NCBI RefSeq assembly: GCF_026151205.1
Contig: NC_087075.1
Span: 8,483,303-8,547,302 of the forward strand
DNA length: 64,000 nt
Direction of reading: 5' to 3'
Source: Bolinopsis microptera
Taxonomy: Eukaryota; Ctenophora; Tentaculata; Lobata; Bolinopsidae
Positions 1-14,291 of the stretch are shown piece by piece. Numbering within the stretch: the stretch's first letter is position 1; the number at the start of each line of letters is the position of its first letter. The notes under the pieces were generated by a model, which saw only the letters and a list, made by a program, of their open reading frames with translations, searched no databases and was not told the DNA's origin. Made by a program: the position numbers and the translations under genes.

Positions 1-2744
1 GGACTATCATGTGCCCTGGAGATAAAATTAAAACGGTGCCAAATAAAATGCTATTGTTAAAATTTTCCTAATTTTATCAGGAAAGAGTCTGAAATCTGTC
101 CTGGAGAATCAAAACCAAAACTTGGTCTACTGATGAATGCCCATCTTCGGAGTTTAATACTTTAATACACATAAGTCTTAACGGAAATGATTGGTTTTAC
201 ACTTGAACTGTGTTTTAGTCCAAATCTTATCTTACATTTTAAAATTTAAAACCATATAAATCATAACTCGAAAACCGATCACTGCACCTTAATAGAACAC
301 GATCTTCTTACGAGGAATTAATTCTTCAACTGATGTCCTTTATGGTTACCTTTTTACCTCAATTCACCACGTCTGGACGTCCGGGTCGACCGGTCAACAA
401 GCATCAAAACCATACCGCATATTTCACATATTTCACATAGTTAGCAAGTCTATAAAACCTGAATACCACGATGACATAACATCTATTTCTAACCGCCCCT
501 CCCCCACTTTCCACCTACGATATTCGGCAGGTTATATATACTCCCAGGGGGTCTTGGCAAACTATCAAGTTCCCCACATTACTTACAATCATCTCTCCGT
601 CACATGACATCTCACAGCATATTATAAGTGATCTCTTACGTAACGGCCTTGAGACGTATGACTGACGAGAATAGTGATGTCGGTGTTGTCATGGTGATCA
701 AATATTAGGTCAAATTCTTTTAACAACAAGTTATTTGTCTTGTTCGATCACCATGCCAAATAGTTTGGCAGTTGAGAATGTTCTATTGACTTATTAAAAA
801 TTACCAGTAACATTGAATGGGAGACTCGCTTTGTGAGTGTATCCAACGTGAAAAAGTGTCATTGTACTCTCAGAGCAGCTATTGTGTGGATAATAAGCAT
901 CAATGGTTGATTTCTCACGGGCTGTTTAACGATGATATGTATTCGAAACTGGTGATTGCGTGCATGCGATGAAGTCAGTGTAAAAATACAAACTGGACAT
1001 CTTCCAGGATGGAGCCAGGCCTGCTTGTCATTGGAGCTGACCACGTGATAGAGCTATGTTATTTTGTGCATTGTCATAACTACTAACGATAAACTGTAAC
1101 CGACCGAGACCGACCTGGATCATTACGAATATCCTTATCAAATTATTCAGATAGCTACTCATGCGCCCTCCTGACAGGCGTGAATTTTTCCCAATTTTCC
1201 CAGAAGAAACTTTTAACCAATAACATGACTTCCTCGAACCCCTAAATGGTATAAAGTTGAACTAAACCCAATATAAATATATTTATTTGGCTTATGGAAC
1301 CACCTGGAGTACAGAACCACACCACTTTATTATATGATATTCATACATTGGCACACTGCCGAACTAATTTCAGCCCTTCAACTCTTTACTTCGATATATA
1401 TAAATTAAGAGCTTTCTAGGTTATACCACGGTGGTTACTAGGCTAGGTCAATTTATAGTTATAAAGCACATCTTTGGTCAAGCTCATCTAACCAACAGGT
1501 GAGATCACATGCGATGATCTCGACGGTCACAGAGCTTTTTTTCTTGATCACGTGACATGTTTTAGCCAATGAGTGCGGGTTGTCACCCATTGCAGCAGGT
1601 GCAAGCTCTGAAGTATAATAGTAGAGATGGCTCCAAGCCAACAATCAAGAACTTGCACCAGTAATCATTTTCATGGTTAATAACAGTCGGCTGCATCGGA
1701 ATATTTTGACGAAGAATTTCACCATATTACGCCGGCAATAACAAGAATTCTTAGACATTTTTCGATAAAATTAGCCTGCTTTTCCGTTCGTCTGGTTAAT
1801 AACGAGCTAAATATGTAAAAATTTCATAACCGTTTCTTGTATCAGGTATTTAGGCATATTATCATATTATGATTATGCTACTTCTAGACACAGCGCAGTA
1901 AAGAATGGCTAAATATATCCATTTCCAGGTGGGCGGTATAAATCAAACTGATTGTAGGGAGAAAACAACTGTTCTTCCCAGAAAGAGAGTTCATAATTCA
2001 GGGCTTATTGATACCATTGCCAGTGAACACTGTGGGTACTATAACTCGTGCGAAACCTTAACTATTTCAGGTAAAACCTCCAGGTGAACTCAAATATATG
2101 AAAAAATATTCAATTTTTACATCGTATGATGATAATTCGAGAGCCATATCAGATTAAAATAAAGAGCAGTTTCTTTTTAGAATTTCGAGCCGTTCAAATT
2201 TTAACTGCAGTATCGTATTAAAATGTAAAGTCGAGGGCAGTAGTCAGTATAATCTAGCTGTCAACTGCGTTAATCTTTTTTTGGCTGAGTGGTGCAATTG
2301 TTTTTGGTGTAAACCTTTTCTACACCCACGCAAACGAACCTACCAGGGTTCCATTCCCAGACCAGGATTAACTTGATCTCATATACCCAGAGAGATAATA
2401 ATAAACCAGAGAGAGAATGGTTCAGTTTCGGCTTTCGAGTTCTAATGGTTCTCCTCCTGTAGCCGACCTGTAAAGATGAACAACATGGCTTAGAGTCAAT
2501 CCTCCTGGCTGAATAACAATAGCCTCGCCATTTGTCCAATTCATAATTAGTAATCATAAAACAGGACAGAAGTGAAAGTTTTGCTCCAATTTCGCTTTTG
2601 CATCGCCTGGCAGCGGTCCAACAAACCACATCACTGCACAACCTCAGTCTTTGTAAGTTAAATTAGCCACAATTATCATACTTTCAACAATCTGTAACTA
2701 GTTACAACTCATACAACAGTCGTCATTAAATTTGCACAATCTCA
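1..2744. other. Intergenic, no supported gene
   Basis: AT-rich sequence with only short chance ORFs (about 60 to 120 codons) that lack recognisable motifs or convincing exon borders. A TCACGTGAC E-box lies at 1548-1556. I see no RNA gene or transposon ends here. Confidence 0.6.
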
Positions 2745-3640
2745 ATGAGGACGAGATGCAGACTGCAGACTGCAGAGGATCAAAGTTTCGCTTTCGAGCC
2801 TATCTCTTTAGTAATAGTGATGTCAGGGGATAAGACTAAGTAAAGAAACATAGTGATCTTTAGTAATTTTGTATCTCCATGTCGCTCTGTAGGGGACCTG
2901 TGGAGGAGCCGATCCTACAAAACTAAACAAAATAACCTCCATGCGGCAAAGATTGACAAATATTCAACTATAATATTGTCACATGTATCAAGATCTTCAT
3001 TGGTCTGGACCTGTTCATTGGGACTATCATCACTGGTCTGACTAAGTTTATTGGTCCTGCCAAGTCGCTATTATATCGGTACAACCTCAATGAGGAACAA
3101 GTGCAGATGATCTAAGTTTCTCTTTGGAGCCTCAGGCCCATCCCAGACGAGGGTGGCAGGGTGCTATGGTAGGCAAATATGAATTTATAATAATGGGTGT
3201 CAAGATCTTCATTGTTCTGGACCCGTTTATTGGGACTATCATCACTGGTTTTATCATGTTAAGGAAGAAATGCAGAGGATCTAAATTTCCCTATACTATG
3301 GAGCCTAACTCTTTTAGTAGTAACAATGTGAATTTCGGGGAAAGAGATTAAGAAACTTCATCTTTTCCAATCTCGTATCCCTATGCGGCACTGTTCATTG
3401 GGACTATCACCAGAGCTCTGACCAAGTTTATTGGTCTCGGCAACTCGTGATCTCGCCATTATATGTGTACTACGCAGTACACATTATATGTGTACACATT
3501 ATATGTGTACTACACATTATATGTGTACACATTATATGTGTACTACGCAGTACACAGGATGAAGGATCTGATTTCGCTTTCGAGCCTGTCTCTCTAACTA
3601 ATAGTAATGTCAGAGATGCAGACTAACGTAATTCTCTTTT
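2745..3640. repeat. Degenerate tandem repeat, about four units
   Basis: Four imperfect units follow one another. Landmarks recur in order: a purine-rich stretch with ATGCAGAGGATC, then TTTCGCTTTCGAGCCT, then AGTAATAGTAATGTCAG, then CTCCATGCGGCAAAGATTG, then TTCATTGGGACTATCATCACTGG and a TTTATTGGTC tail. Units are roughly 200 to 280 bp and diverged by substitutions and indels. The ORFs at 2853-3041, 3124-3351 and 3647-3958 fall in this block and change frame between units, so I read them as non-coding. Confidence 0.7.
3453..3556. repeat. Palindromic micro-repeat (TGTGTACTACGCAGTACACA)
   Basis: The motif ATTATATGTGTAC is repeated back to back and bounded on both sides by TGTACTACGCAGTACAC. The block is close to self-complementary and should form a cruciform or hairpin. 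It interrupts the fourth unit of the surrounding tandem repeat, so it is a later expansion. Confidence 0.75.
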
Positions 3641-6409
3641 GTATTCATGACCTCCATGCGGCAAAGATTGGCAAATATCCAATGTTCATGTGCGTCAGGA
3701 TTAGTGAACTCGGAAGGGAGGAGTTTCTTCTTCTTGGATTATAACGGTACGTCAGACGTATTAGCTTTGAAATTAACAGAAGAACTAGGGCTAGAGAGTG
3801 GAGGAAGTCATCTAACTAAACATCGTGACGGCAAATTATTGCTTGTATTTAAACCCTCCGTAATAACTTACGCAGTAATGTTTAACCAAGCGATTCTCGC
3901 CAACTTTCTCACAGACTCTCCCACTTTCGAGTTATTAAAACTCGAAAACGCGTCATGATGACATCGAGGAATGTAAAGCTGTTATATTAAGTGTTAAAAT
4001 GACAAATTAACCGTGCATGACGCAACATATAGCGAAAATTCTAAAATTCCAGGTGACACTTCTGAGTAGTGAGTATACCACAGATATTACATGCTGAACG
4101 TCATAGATCGAACCATGTTAAACTGTGAACAGCTCGAACTGGATTCTGACAATAAATCGATCACTACCAGCTGATTGCTTAGGTTATGTACATGAATTAA
4201 ACATTTGAAGGCTGAAGAGGCTAAAGGTTAAAAGTCTCGTGGTTTTACCGTACATTTCTTAGTCTTCCTCAGTTATTTGTGGCTATAAATAATATGTTGA
4301 CGGTGTTTATAAAACCTTTATTAATTGTTTACTAAAACTGGCCATGTTAATTGAGGCTATTATAACCTGTCCATTGTCCAGCCCTCTTTTTTGTTTAATA
4401 GTATAATCCACACTATCCAGCCCCTACAACCTGTTTATTAGGACGGTTCCCAAGTCTATACCCACCCATTACGCCACACAATGAACCCCACACATTGCAC
4501 AATATATACCGCCGCCTCCCCCTCCCCAATGACCTGCACATCACTCTGCAGCGTCGTCACCTGCAGCACACTCTCCTTGTTGTTGCACAATGGTACCCCG
4601 TACTAATAATACCATCTATAGTGGTAAATCGTAATAATAGAACCAACCACTCCCTCTATATTAGACAGATAGAGGGCTTACCTAAGCACGTGATGAATTT
4701 GCCTGCGTCATTCATTGCGTAATATTATATAGTGTGGACCAAGTTTAAACCTCGTACACATCAAACATATTACTAAGATAGAACCGTTTAAACCGGGTCC
4801 ATGGTTGATGGTAAACCTTAGACAATTTACAACCATGGTTAAATTTGGGTTCGGGGTATTAATAAGGTCAGTATTTGGGCTTGAATTAATTTTTGAAACT
4901 ATACGTGGAAATTGTGCAATCTCTTACAAAGCTTGTGCACAGATGGTCGCATATTGACGATGGTCGCATATTGACGATATTTACGTAATTTATGATATCT
5001 ATCTCATCAAAATTTACACACATATTAAATGGATTACATTGTATGATATCTTATCTCTATGTTTAACATCGAATTTAATACATAATTTAATAACATAATA
5101 GATAGTATACCGAATATTATATCTATCATATCAAAATTGATGGAATCGTTGGATAGCACATTTATAATAAAATATAAGATCTGACATTGATAATTTCGCT
5201 GAATATATTTAATGACGTCATAGCTTCTAGACTGTTCTTAGTAATAACAATGAGGAGGCAGAGCATTACTTCAGAGAGAGAGACAGATGGTGGAGGTCCA
5301 AATATCATTCAAAACATGTTCTGCGCGTGTCACTAACTCCAAGTCATAATTATATTTATATTATGCAAGATTTTAAAGAATAATACTGAATACTTAGAAT
5401 ATCTAGAATAGTTTTAGGATTTCTCGAATTTTTCATCCTCATCCCGAGACAGGAGTGGTTTGTTTTGTTCGACCAACTCCAGCTCCCGGGATAAACTTTG
5501 CTAAAAATTAAAAGCGCATGACCCCACGATCCATGGTTGATAAACAGTTATGCCGTGATCTTAACCTGCTCTCAATCACATGATTTTATTCTCGTGAGAG
5601 CTAAACAATTAGATCTGTGGAGAGTGTATGGCACTTAATTAGCTTTAAATATTCGGCGTAGAGTCATGAGCGGGGTTACGTAATCCGGAGAAAGAGTCGT
5701 GTATCTTCTTAGTACATAGTGATTAGGGTGGTTAGAGAGAGGCAATTAAAGAGTTAGACCGGAAGAAATATTTAAAGTTGAGGAAAGATCCAGAGTTGAG
5801 GAATGATTTAAAGTGGAGGAAATATTCTTTTTGGAAGAATGTTGAGACTTGAGGCTGTTAATATTGAGGTGAAGTATAGTTACGTAACAGCGTTTGAACA
5901 AATTCTGAACTGATGAGGTGGTGGTAACGGCACTATGAGGTGGTGGTAAAGGCACTATTTAAGTGATTAGACGATTAAAAAGTAAGAAAAAGGACGCCGA
6001 TCATAAAGTTAATAAGGGTAAACACTATACAGCAACTAATGAGCCTTTAAGCGTCTCAAATTGGATATTAATGAGTACTCAGCGCACTTCTCTAAATTTA
6101 ATTGATTTGTGCTCTTCCGAAACAAGATGTCAACTAACTTACCCGACAAAAATGTCTGGACTTTTCTGTGCCGCTCGTAGTCAATAGTCCTTGTGAGGGA
6201 ATCAATCTGTTCGATCAACAGAGTCTTCAACAACCTGAAAGGCAGCTTTCTAAAAAATATTTCTAAGAAAAAATATTCTTCCTGTTATGTGATTCATAAT
6301 CACATGATTCATTCGATCATTTTGCCGATCATCTTGTCCATAAGCCATGTGAGATTGGCAATTATGTCTATTTACAAGAACTATGATACATCGTGAGGAT
6401 GATTCTAAT
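3641..6409. other. Intergenic, no supported gene
   Basis: No exon-like ORF with family motifs. The 103-codon ORF at 3647-3958 begins inside repeat sequence and shows no known domain. One CRE-like TGACGTCA lies at 5214-5221. A purine-rich stretch at 5755-5830 has short GTTGAGGAA repetitions. Confidence 0.55.
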
Positions 6410-6532
6410 ACGAGGAGATAATTAGTACAAAATGACGAGATAATTAGTACAAAATGACGAGATAATTAGTACAGAATGACTAGATAACTATTAACTAGTA
6501 TTAGGAGATAATTAGGACATAATGACGAGATA
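6410..6532. repeat. 22-23 bp tandem repeat
   Basis: About five copies of a GACGAGATAATTAGTACAAA-type unit in tandem; the last copies are diverged (ACTAGATAACTATTAACTAG). Confidence 0.75.
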
Positions 6533-7714
6533 ACTATGACCTTGAAGAGTAATTTTCACATTTTAGGTGTCAAATTGTTAAATCTTCAAATTCCATCCTG
6601 CATATACCTATTTTATTACCTATCACCTATGTATAATGTTTATGTATCGTCGTTTATGTATCGTCGGTTCAAATGATCGCTTCAAAGCTAGTATCTGATT
6701 CGTCGAAACGGTTTGAAGATTCTGTGAATGTATGAGAATTTTGGGATTTATCTGTGAATCTTGGGTAAATTTTATTATTCTAGTTGATGAACGAGAACAG
6801 GATCAGAAACAATGATATTATAGTCGCCTACTCATCATTAATTATTCCCAAAAAGGCATACTTATTTTAAGATTTAACACGTTCTAGACATTGGGTTTAA
6901 TTTAGAATCCCAAATATACGATACAACGATCTTGCAAGTTTGGAGATGAATTTAATTCTAGTCATTAAGTCTGATTTGATTAACACCTATCATTGAATTC
7001 ATATTATACCAAAGAAAATTCACTACAAGAAGTTAAACAAATAATCTGTGCCTCTAAAACTGAAATTGTTAAAAGTCCTCTTATCATTAGCCATCTCACC
7101 ATAAGATTATGAAAATTTTTGCAGCAGCACGGCAACTGCACTAATCTCTGGGAATAAGGTTCATCAGAGCCCAGCCTATAATCTCATTAAATAATTCCAT
7201 ACCCCGAAGTTATAAAACCGAAACTGAACTTCCCAAGCGTGTGCTCATTGTTCTCTCGAGACTGTACTAGAACATAACCAATTCTCAAGGACTCTTAATT
7301 TTAACAACAGTGTGATGATGCTCGGGTCGGTGTTAAACAAGCCCCTCAGCGGCAAACAAACTCGCAACACCACCCGCTTCTCTCCAACATTTGTCCAGAA
7401 GTGTTAAAACCGGAGAAAGTAACGACTTACGGTTATTGTCGTTGAAACCCCGTCAAAATATGTCTCAATTTCACGCCATGTCCTAGACACAAGATCTAAT
7501 ATAACTCCCCGGTCGAGCAGCTTTTACCGCATTCTAAACGTCTAGAATATTTACTTGTATGAGACGGTATTGTTTACGTCTGCCGGGGTCAGTTGAAATC
7601 CAACATTGCGTCTACCGCTACCCAAAGACTCGAACTGTGACAGGTTCAATTTCCGCCTTAATATAGATGATTCATCTTCGCTCTCTCTTTTCAAAGCAAA
7701 GAATTGGTGCTGTT
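6533..7714. other. Intergenic, no supported gene
   Basis: AT-rich, no ORF of note and no repeat beyond low-complexity sequence. Confidence 0.55.
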
Positions 7715-8140
7715 GGGCCTACCGGAAATTAATCCGTTTCCTGGGCAAGTCATACTCTTTACTGAGATGAGAGCACCAGAGTAGTTATTTTATTGCATTG
7801 AAGGTTGCGTTCAATAATTCCAAAGAAACACTCATTACTATCTGCAACAATAAGGTCGTTATCTAGATGTAGCATGGCCACCAGGAAATAAAGTCTTGTG
7901 TCCCTTATTAAAGAATGGTTGGAGTAGGGCCTACCGGAAATGAATGTGTTTCCTGAGCAAATTATGCTCTCCACTGAGATGAGAACAGTTAATGTTATGT
8001 TATTGCATTGAAGGTTGCATTCAACAAATCCATAGTATGAAGCATTCGCATAATTATCTGCAACAATAAGCCCGTTATCTATCTGACCCATGGTCCAGGA
8101 AATAAAACCTTGTTTCCCTTGTATCCTGGTTGAGTAGCTT
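7715..8140. repeat. Two 212-bp tandem units
   Basis: Two direct units begin at GGGCCTACCGGAAAT (7715 and 7927). Both contain GAGATGAGA, TATTGCATTGAAGGTTGC, ATCTGCAACAATAAG and AGGAAATAAA at matching offsets. The units encode related minus-strand peptides (next entry). Confidence 0.8.
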
Positions 8141-8160
8141 GGCAGGAGGCCACACTCCAA
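7759..8160 (-). pseudogene. Decayed ORF with duplicated beta-helix-like repeat
   Basis: A 133-codon open frame runs through both 212-bp units. Each unit gives a similar peptide: a DNGLIVAD or DNDLIVAD stretch, then Y/FFG(F/I)(V/I)E(C/R)NLQCN, and, in the upstream unit only, ICSGNTFISGRP. Alternating short hydrophobic runs with Asn and Cys turns resemble right-handed beta-helix (pectin-lyase-like) repeats. In the second coding unit the frame shifts after LQCNKITTLVL and hits a stop, while the neighbouring frame continues with CPGNGLISGRP. I therefore read it as a broken copy of a coding repeat. No start or splice context supports an active gene. It could also be chance coding in a non-coding repeat. 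Confidence 0.35.
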
Positions 8161-11100
8161 TAGGGCTTCATGTCAACAGGAGTGTTGCGACCTTGCAACC
8201 AACAGCCATGTCCCTGAGGGAACAAGTGCCGACATTGTCATAGTGAATGGAAATGGTTTAACATGACGGAAAAGAATGTCTCACCATTGTGGTTTCCTTG
8301 TGGTCCCGTTTCCGGTTTTCAGGGGACACGGAAATCCGGGAAGTATCTGTTCTAATCCCCCGATCTACGGACGTTATAATCTTGTAATCGTGAGCCTTCA
8401 TTCCTGGAATTATGATTACAATAGCGTGACTGAGATTACGACAACAGCGCGGGATGTTTGTTGTGGAAATGGAGACAATTACTGGGTACTGGGGCATGTT
8501 TAACAGGTACGTATGTGTTAATCCCGAGTACACAACCCCGAGGTTGCTTGATGACCACCCCAGAAATTGCTCGACTACCTTGGTTACGTGAGGTAAGGCG
8601 GTGTTTTATAATGCTTTGCTTGTCTCACATCGTGTATAGTGAGTATACCCACTATTGTTTTCTCAGCAACGATTAGTGGAATTAATGTGACCCTGAATGA
8701 AGGAAGTCTGTTTCGATGAGGGAGATTGCAAGAAATCTTTAATTTTTCTGAGAAATGAGCAATAGGGTCTATATCATTCTTACACCCATTCCAGGTGTAG
8801 AGTGTATACACTAAATAATCATAATAAGGTAGAAAAGAACAAGCCCCCAAGATATTTTTCCATGGCTGTGAATTTTAATTAATTGGGTCGATCACTTAAA
8901 TGGAAGAGTTAAGAGTAGTAACCCCAAGCATTAGGGCCGAAGCATTACATCATAACAGGGAGAGCACGTCTGGCAGGATTCCAAGACCACCAGGCAGGAA
9001 GTACCAAGTCCCAACAACCTGCCTATCACAGCTCAGAATTGGGGTCACGTGACTGTTTTCAACCAATGAAAAAGAGGAGGAAGTGGTACACGACCTCGTG
9101 ACCTGTTGCCGCGCTTCTCCGCCTACGAGTATTATACTTCTTGGACATGAGCCAAGAATAATATAGCAATATAGATGTGCATGTGCGGTATTGGGACAGA
9201 AGAAGAAAGAGAGAGCACATGACCCCACATACAAGGCCTAGAGGCAAGGCCCATGGAGGACAATACCTAAGTACTTGCTGTAATTACAGATGATTATTCA
9301 CGAAGACAATGTGACCACGTGAGACTTATGATGAGAAATCTGGACAGAATAAGCTTGATCATCAATATCGATTGCGGACTTTTTATTTTATTTTACTATT
9401 TGTACGGGAATGTAAAATGATATGATTTAAAGGAATCAGAAAGGGTGGAGCCAATTTCTCTATTTCAAGAAGAAACCAGGTGCTAAGAAAATGCAGCACC
9501 GTGACACATCAAAGCAGCGATCTATTTCCAACCTTGACTGTAACAATCTATTTATAGAACCATCAATCCTCAATACTATCGAGCAAAGTTGTCAAGCTCA
9601 GGGACGTCCTGTGACCCAGAACTTTGACATCAATCATACCTTCATACATTAATACCATTTACATTAGCCCCAACTATCTACATTTATACCAATTTCCAGA
9701 CCCCTAAACCCTATAATCTTAAGCAAGAACTTAATCTTAATCACTAGAAATAGAGGAGACTAACGACTCCGAGGTATGAAGTAACCGGACAGAGGCTTTT
9801 AAGCGCACACGATATCCAAGATAATTCTAGATAAGAACTGAACTTGAGTGAGAACAAGAAATTAAATTTACTCTGTTTAAAATTTCACAGGGAAAGCTCT
9901 GACTCTAGATTTCACATTGCATATTTTCTGTAAGCCATTGAGTTTATAAGTGCGGATATAAAATACAAACGTCAAATTCCAATTTGTGTTCCATTTAGAA
10001 TAACCGTTCGCTATTTAGTACCATTATATTATTAAATGACTGCTTGAAAAATTCTGATTCTGACTGATTTACGACTAGCCTAAATCCTCGTTTTCCTTCA
10101 AACGATTTATTTGGGTAACTCATCATATACAGGATTACATTTACAGGGTGTTCACGATACATTGGTTTTAAAACGGTTTTAAATGTCTATAAAAACATTT
10201 ATGAAGGAGCATAAATAAATTTTCTGTACTTTTTTTAACTAACCAAGGTAGTCAGCGCTCAGCCCAAATAAATCATCTTTATTACAAAGTTCTTACAATA
10301 ATAACCTAGCTTTGACCACAAACCAACCTGTAATGAAACTAGATCTTATATAATATGACGTAACCGTAATAACCGTTACATCCAGAGGAACAGTAATATT
10401 TTGAAGATCTTCAATGCAATCCGATCGCAATCAGCAATAGATTTCCCTTGGAGTGTTGCCAGCAAGCCCTCTGCTCAATCACGTTACAGTCCCATAAAAA
10501 AGACTCCAATTTGTTAGTCGGCAATTATACCATGTGTGTCGGTAACATAGCATCGCTTCTCACGGGGCTGCTAGATATATTATAAATTTGAGAGATATCG
10601 TTAGGGGAGGTCTTTGTCAAAAAAGATATCCAAAACCAGCCCGCGACCTCTACTACTGCGCCCCGTACATTATTAATATCACCCGGTGAGTTCTTGAGAA
10701 CAGTCCCTTGATCCATCTCATTTGATTAAAGAATTACCTGACCTCGGAACTGCGACCGTCGGGGACCCTCGGGGGTAAACAATCGTGAGGGTATCATGCT
10801 CCAGTTATTCTTATTATGGTTCACTCATTATTACCCAAGCTCAAGGGGCAGAGGGTTGGAATTACCTCGATTTTCCTGGTGCCACGCGACACGGGCCGGT
10901 GAGCCCCTGAAACCAGCTTACGTTAATGGATATCTTGCTGGAAAATTTAGACATATGTACACACGGGGCAGACAACAAAGATACCTAAACCACATGGCTA
11001 CCTCACGGTACCCTCCATATCTGACATTTCCTACCGCACGAGTCAGCTCCCTTTTCAGTTTTAAACTCACTGTGCAGATGCCAGATACCCTGACCTATAA

Positions 11101-11915
11101 CATATAGGGGACACATACATTTACTGTATTTAGTGTACCCAGTGGACAGCAGCTTGAGCTGAGGCCATGTTCGGATTAAAGGCTACTAAGAAATATAGTA
11201 ATATCAAGCGTCAAAGGCCAAACTTGGCGGTGCGTTTTAAACCATTTAAAAGTTAGAAGAGGCAAGGTGTCTGCCTTAATGAAGAAATATAACAGTTAAT
11301 GCACCTGGTTGAAAGATCGAGGCATATAATATTCTCAAAAACTTATAAAATATCCAGAATTCTCTGCCGAAAATTGCAATTGACTTGTCTGAAAAGATGT
11401 CAAAGTCCAACATTCTTTAGTTGTGTTGAAGTAAGGGCTTTAAGGCTCAAACCTTTATCCCACCTGGTACCAGTCACCCGACAAGCTGAAACACATTTCA
11501 AATACTAATGGTTCTTGGTACTCTTGACGACTATCGTGCTTTCAGAAGCTTCTCTTAAAGCAAGATTGCGGACGTAGCCCCTTTGTAATTATTAATGGAT
11601 GTTACGAAACTCAACCATTATACCTTCGACTCGACTGAACAGGATTTCAGTAAAACCTGAGCCTTAAAGACTTGTTCTGGGTAGACTGTTTGGGAGAGAT
11701 AAAACAAGCTAACAGTACCAGCTAACTTCAATTTAACCTACACGTGGCACATGTGGTTTGTAAGTGTGATATTTAGTAAATGTTGTATTGTTCCATCAAC
11801 ACCCAATTAGAGGAGATGTGTGAGAGGGTGTGTGAAGGGCCGCCGTGTCAGACTCTTTGACGAACTTAACTACTTGACGTCATCAATTAGACAGAATTTA
11901 ATAGTTGGTTTTCAA
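8161..11915. other. Intergenic, no supported gene
   Basis: Several overlapping ORFs of 60 to 103 codons occur on both strands, none with recognisable motifs. A TCACGTGAC E-box is at 9045-9053. I see no mobile element ends until the MITE at 11924. Confidence 0.5.
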
Positions 11916-11923
11916 GGTAGTAC

Positions 11924-12212
11924 CAGTGGCGTAACGAAAGGCCCTGCTGACCCCGCTGTGCAGGGGGGCGCCGTCTTAGGGGGGCGCCAAATCGTCGTTT
12001 GAATGTGGGACAATTTCGAAAACTTAACTAAAGTACTAGCAAAACTGCGCGTTTTGCTCAAGATAAACACTTTTTTAGAGATTTTACCGGAGTATTCTTT
12101 AAAATTACCTAATTTGTTCAATTTTAGGGAGGGGCACCAAAAGGGGAGGGGGCGCCAACAGGGGGGCGCATTTTTCGGCAGGGGGGCGCCAACAGGCAAC
12201 GTTACGCCACTG
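11924..12212. mobile_element. hAT-like MITE, copy 1 (289 bp)
   Basis: The ends are inverted repeats, CAGTGGCGTAACG at the left and CGTTACGCCACTG at the right. The element is flanked by a perfect 8-bp target duplication, GGTAGTAC (11916-11923 and 12213-12220), the size made by hAT transposases. The interior has several GGGGGGCGCC blocks and encodes no transposase, so it is non-autonomous. A second copy of identical length lies at 44332-44620. Confidence 0.9.
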
Positions 12213-12220
12213 GGTAGTAC

Positions 12221-14290
12221 AGTGACGGTTTACTGTTTGTGAAGAGGACCCTTTCAATAGTTCATTTTTAGATGAAGGAGTCTGAGATAACGTGATAAAA
12301 ATAGAAGAATCTGCAATTTCGTCATTTGATAAGTCATCCAATCATGTTCAATAAGCTGAAAATTTTCGATCAGCCAATGCCATCACACCTTGCACTTGCA
12401 AACCCTACAGAATACAAAGGGCTATTGCATTGATTGAAGCGAATCAGCGCACCCCTTTAGAGATTTTGAGAAAATATCATTTTGCTTTTCAAAATAAAAC
12501 AGAAAAAAATACTCCTCATTCATTTGCCCAGGCCTCTAAAATGAAAATTAGTATCTGCGACGTTGGTGGCTCTAATGATCAATAAATATATTACTGTACG
12601 GGTGATTAAAACCTGAACTCCATCCAAGCGGAGAAAGTTTTTCTCTGCTCGAAATAATATATCTGAGACCGAACTAAGTGCTATTTATGGATGACCTAAT
12701 ATTAAACCTTCCTACCGGAGTAAGGGACACCGATGCCACACTAAATCCTGCACCTTGGCATCCCGCACGAAACTTGGTGTGGTAGTGGTGGAGGTCACGC
12801 CGAACCTGTGAAACTCTAACCACCATCCACGCCACGACGTGGTTACTCCACGCCTGGGGTATAGGTTTATGTTTATTCTACGTGGAGTGGCTTGGTAGTT
12901 TAACTTATGGAACAGGTGGGTGGAGGGTTCAGAATCACCATAACTCTTCCTGTGAGGCTACAACTGCACATGTGACATGTCAGTCCCAATGTGCGTGACT
13001 GCAAAGTGCTCAGCCGGGCTATTTCATGAGTTATGGCTCATGATCTTTGGTTATTTTGGGCAAATTATCCAATTTCTGAAATCTGAGCTAACTATAATAT
13101 ATCAAAACTTTGAGCTGACGTCATTTTAAATCACTTAAAATATTTCGGAAGTGTGTGTGTGACGTCTGTGTGTGTGACCATTCTGACCTTTTAAAAAAGT
13201 TATAGCCGAAAGTGGGAGTAAACTTTTAGCTCCTATTAAAGTGACACTCAGTTAAAGGGTCCTGGGCAGAAAGTATAACTTAATCTAAAGTTTGAGATGG
13301 TTATGGAGTTTACCCGACGTCAATCAGAGTAACACATTAAATTGATTTGCCAGGTGGGTCTAGCAACATGGCAGATTTATAGTATCAACTAAAAATAAAC
13401 TAAGGGCGAACCGTCAAGATTTTATTTAATAAAATATGCGTTACCCATGATCCAGTCGGCCTCATCCAGTTGTGGAATATAGCCGTATGACTAGGTCCCG
13501 GTTTTTCCGTCCAGCTTTTTCAACAACTACCGAAAAATAATTTTGTGAACAGGAAACGTTTTGTATAGCTCATGCATGTTATACTGGCAATACTGTGCAC
13601 GGAGTGGACTACACGGTGTGCACGGTATGCACTTACCTGATAGTCAACACATCTCTCCAACTTGATCTCAGAATGTACACTATAATATATAAACTACAGC
13701 TGTGTCTGATGCGTTCTAACAGACCTATAAAGTTGTTGATAGGACCATGAGTCCCTGAAGACAATGCTCTCTCGCACTGTCTGGGAGAGGAGCCTATAAT
13801 TCCAGTCATTATGATCATTGGCACTGCGTCACAGTTATCACACCCTACTGACTACTGACTAACTCCTGTCATCAATCAAAGGAATTCTCAGATTCTCAGT
13901 AGCTTTGTTTTATAAAAAGTTGACGAAATGTTAGAGTTTATAGTCAATGACTGGCAATGTCAACACAGTCATGGAATATCGTGTTTAAAATCGTTAAATC
14001 CGTGAAACTGGCTGGCTGAACATCATCAGGAACCATCAAATATCTCGGGGGCTCTGCTGAATGCGGCTAGCCCCGAATATTGTAGGTGAAACCGGCTCTA
14101 GCAAGTCTGTTGAATGTGGCTAGTACCCCTAGCCCTCCTCAACCCTCCTCATCAAGATAATCATATTAAGATACGAAGCAGCTAAAAAGATGCGTTGACA
14201 TTCATGCAGCAGCAGTGCGAGCCAACTGGACGAAAACATGATTCATTAGCAGGATAGCGAGAAATTTGACGGGTGATTACAAATCAGTTA
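12221..14290. other. Intergenic, no supported gene
   Basis: No exon-like ORF. A GC-richer patch at 12720-12900 is unusual for the area, but I cannot match it to an RNA gene. Confidence 0.5.
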
Positions 14291-14291
14291 A

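Noticed and set aside
12720-12900. Possible RNA gene in a GC-rich patch
   Set aside because: No tRNA arms, 5S boxes or other recognisable RNA signature could be found by eye.
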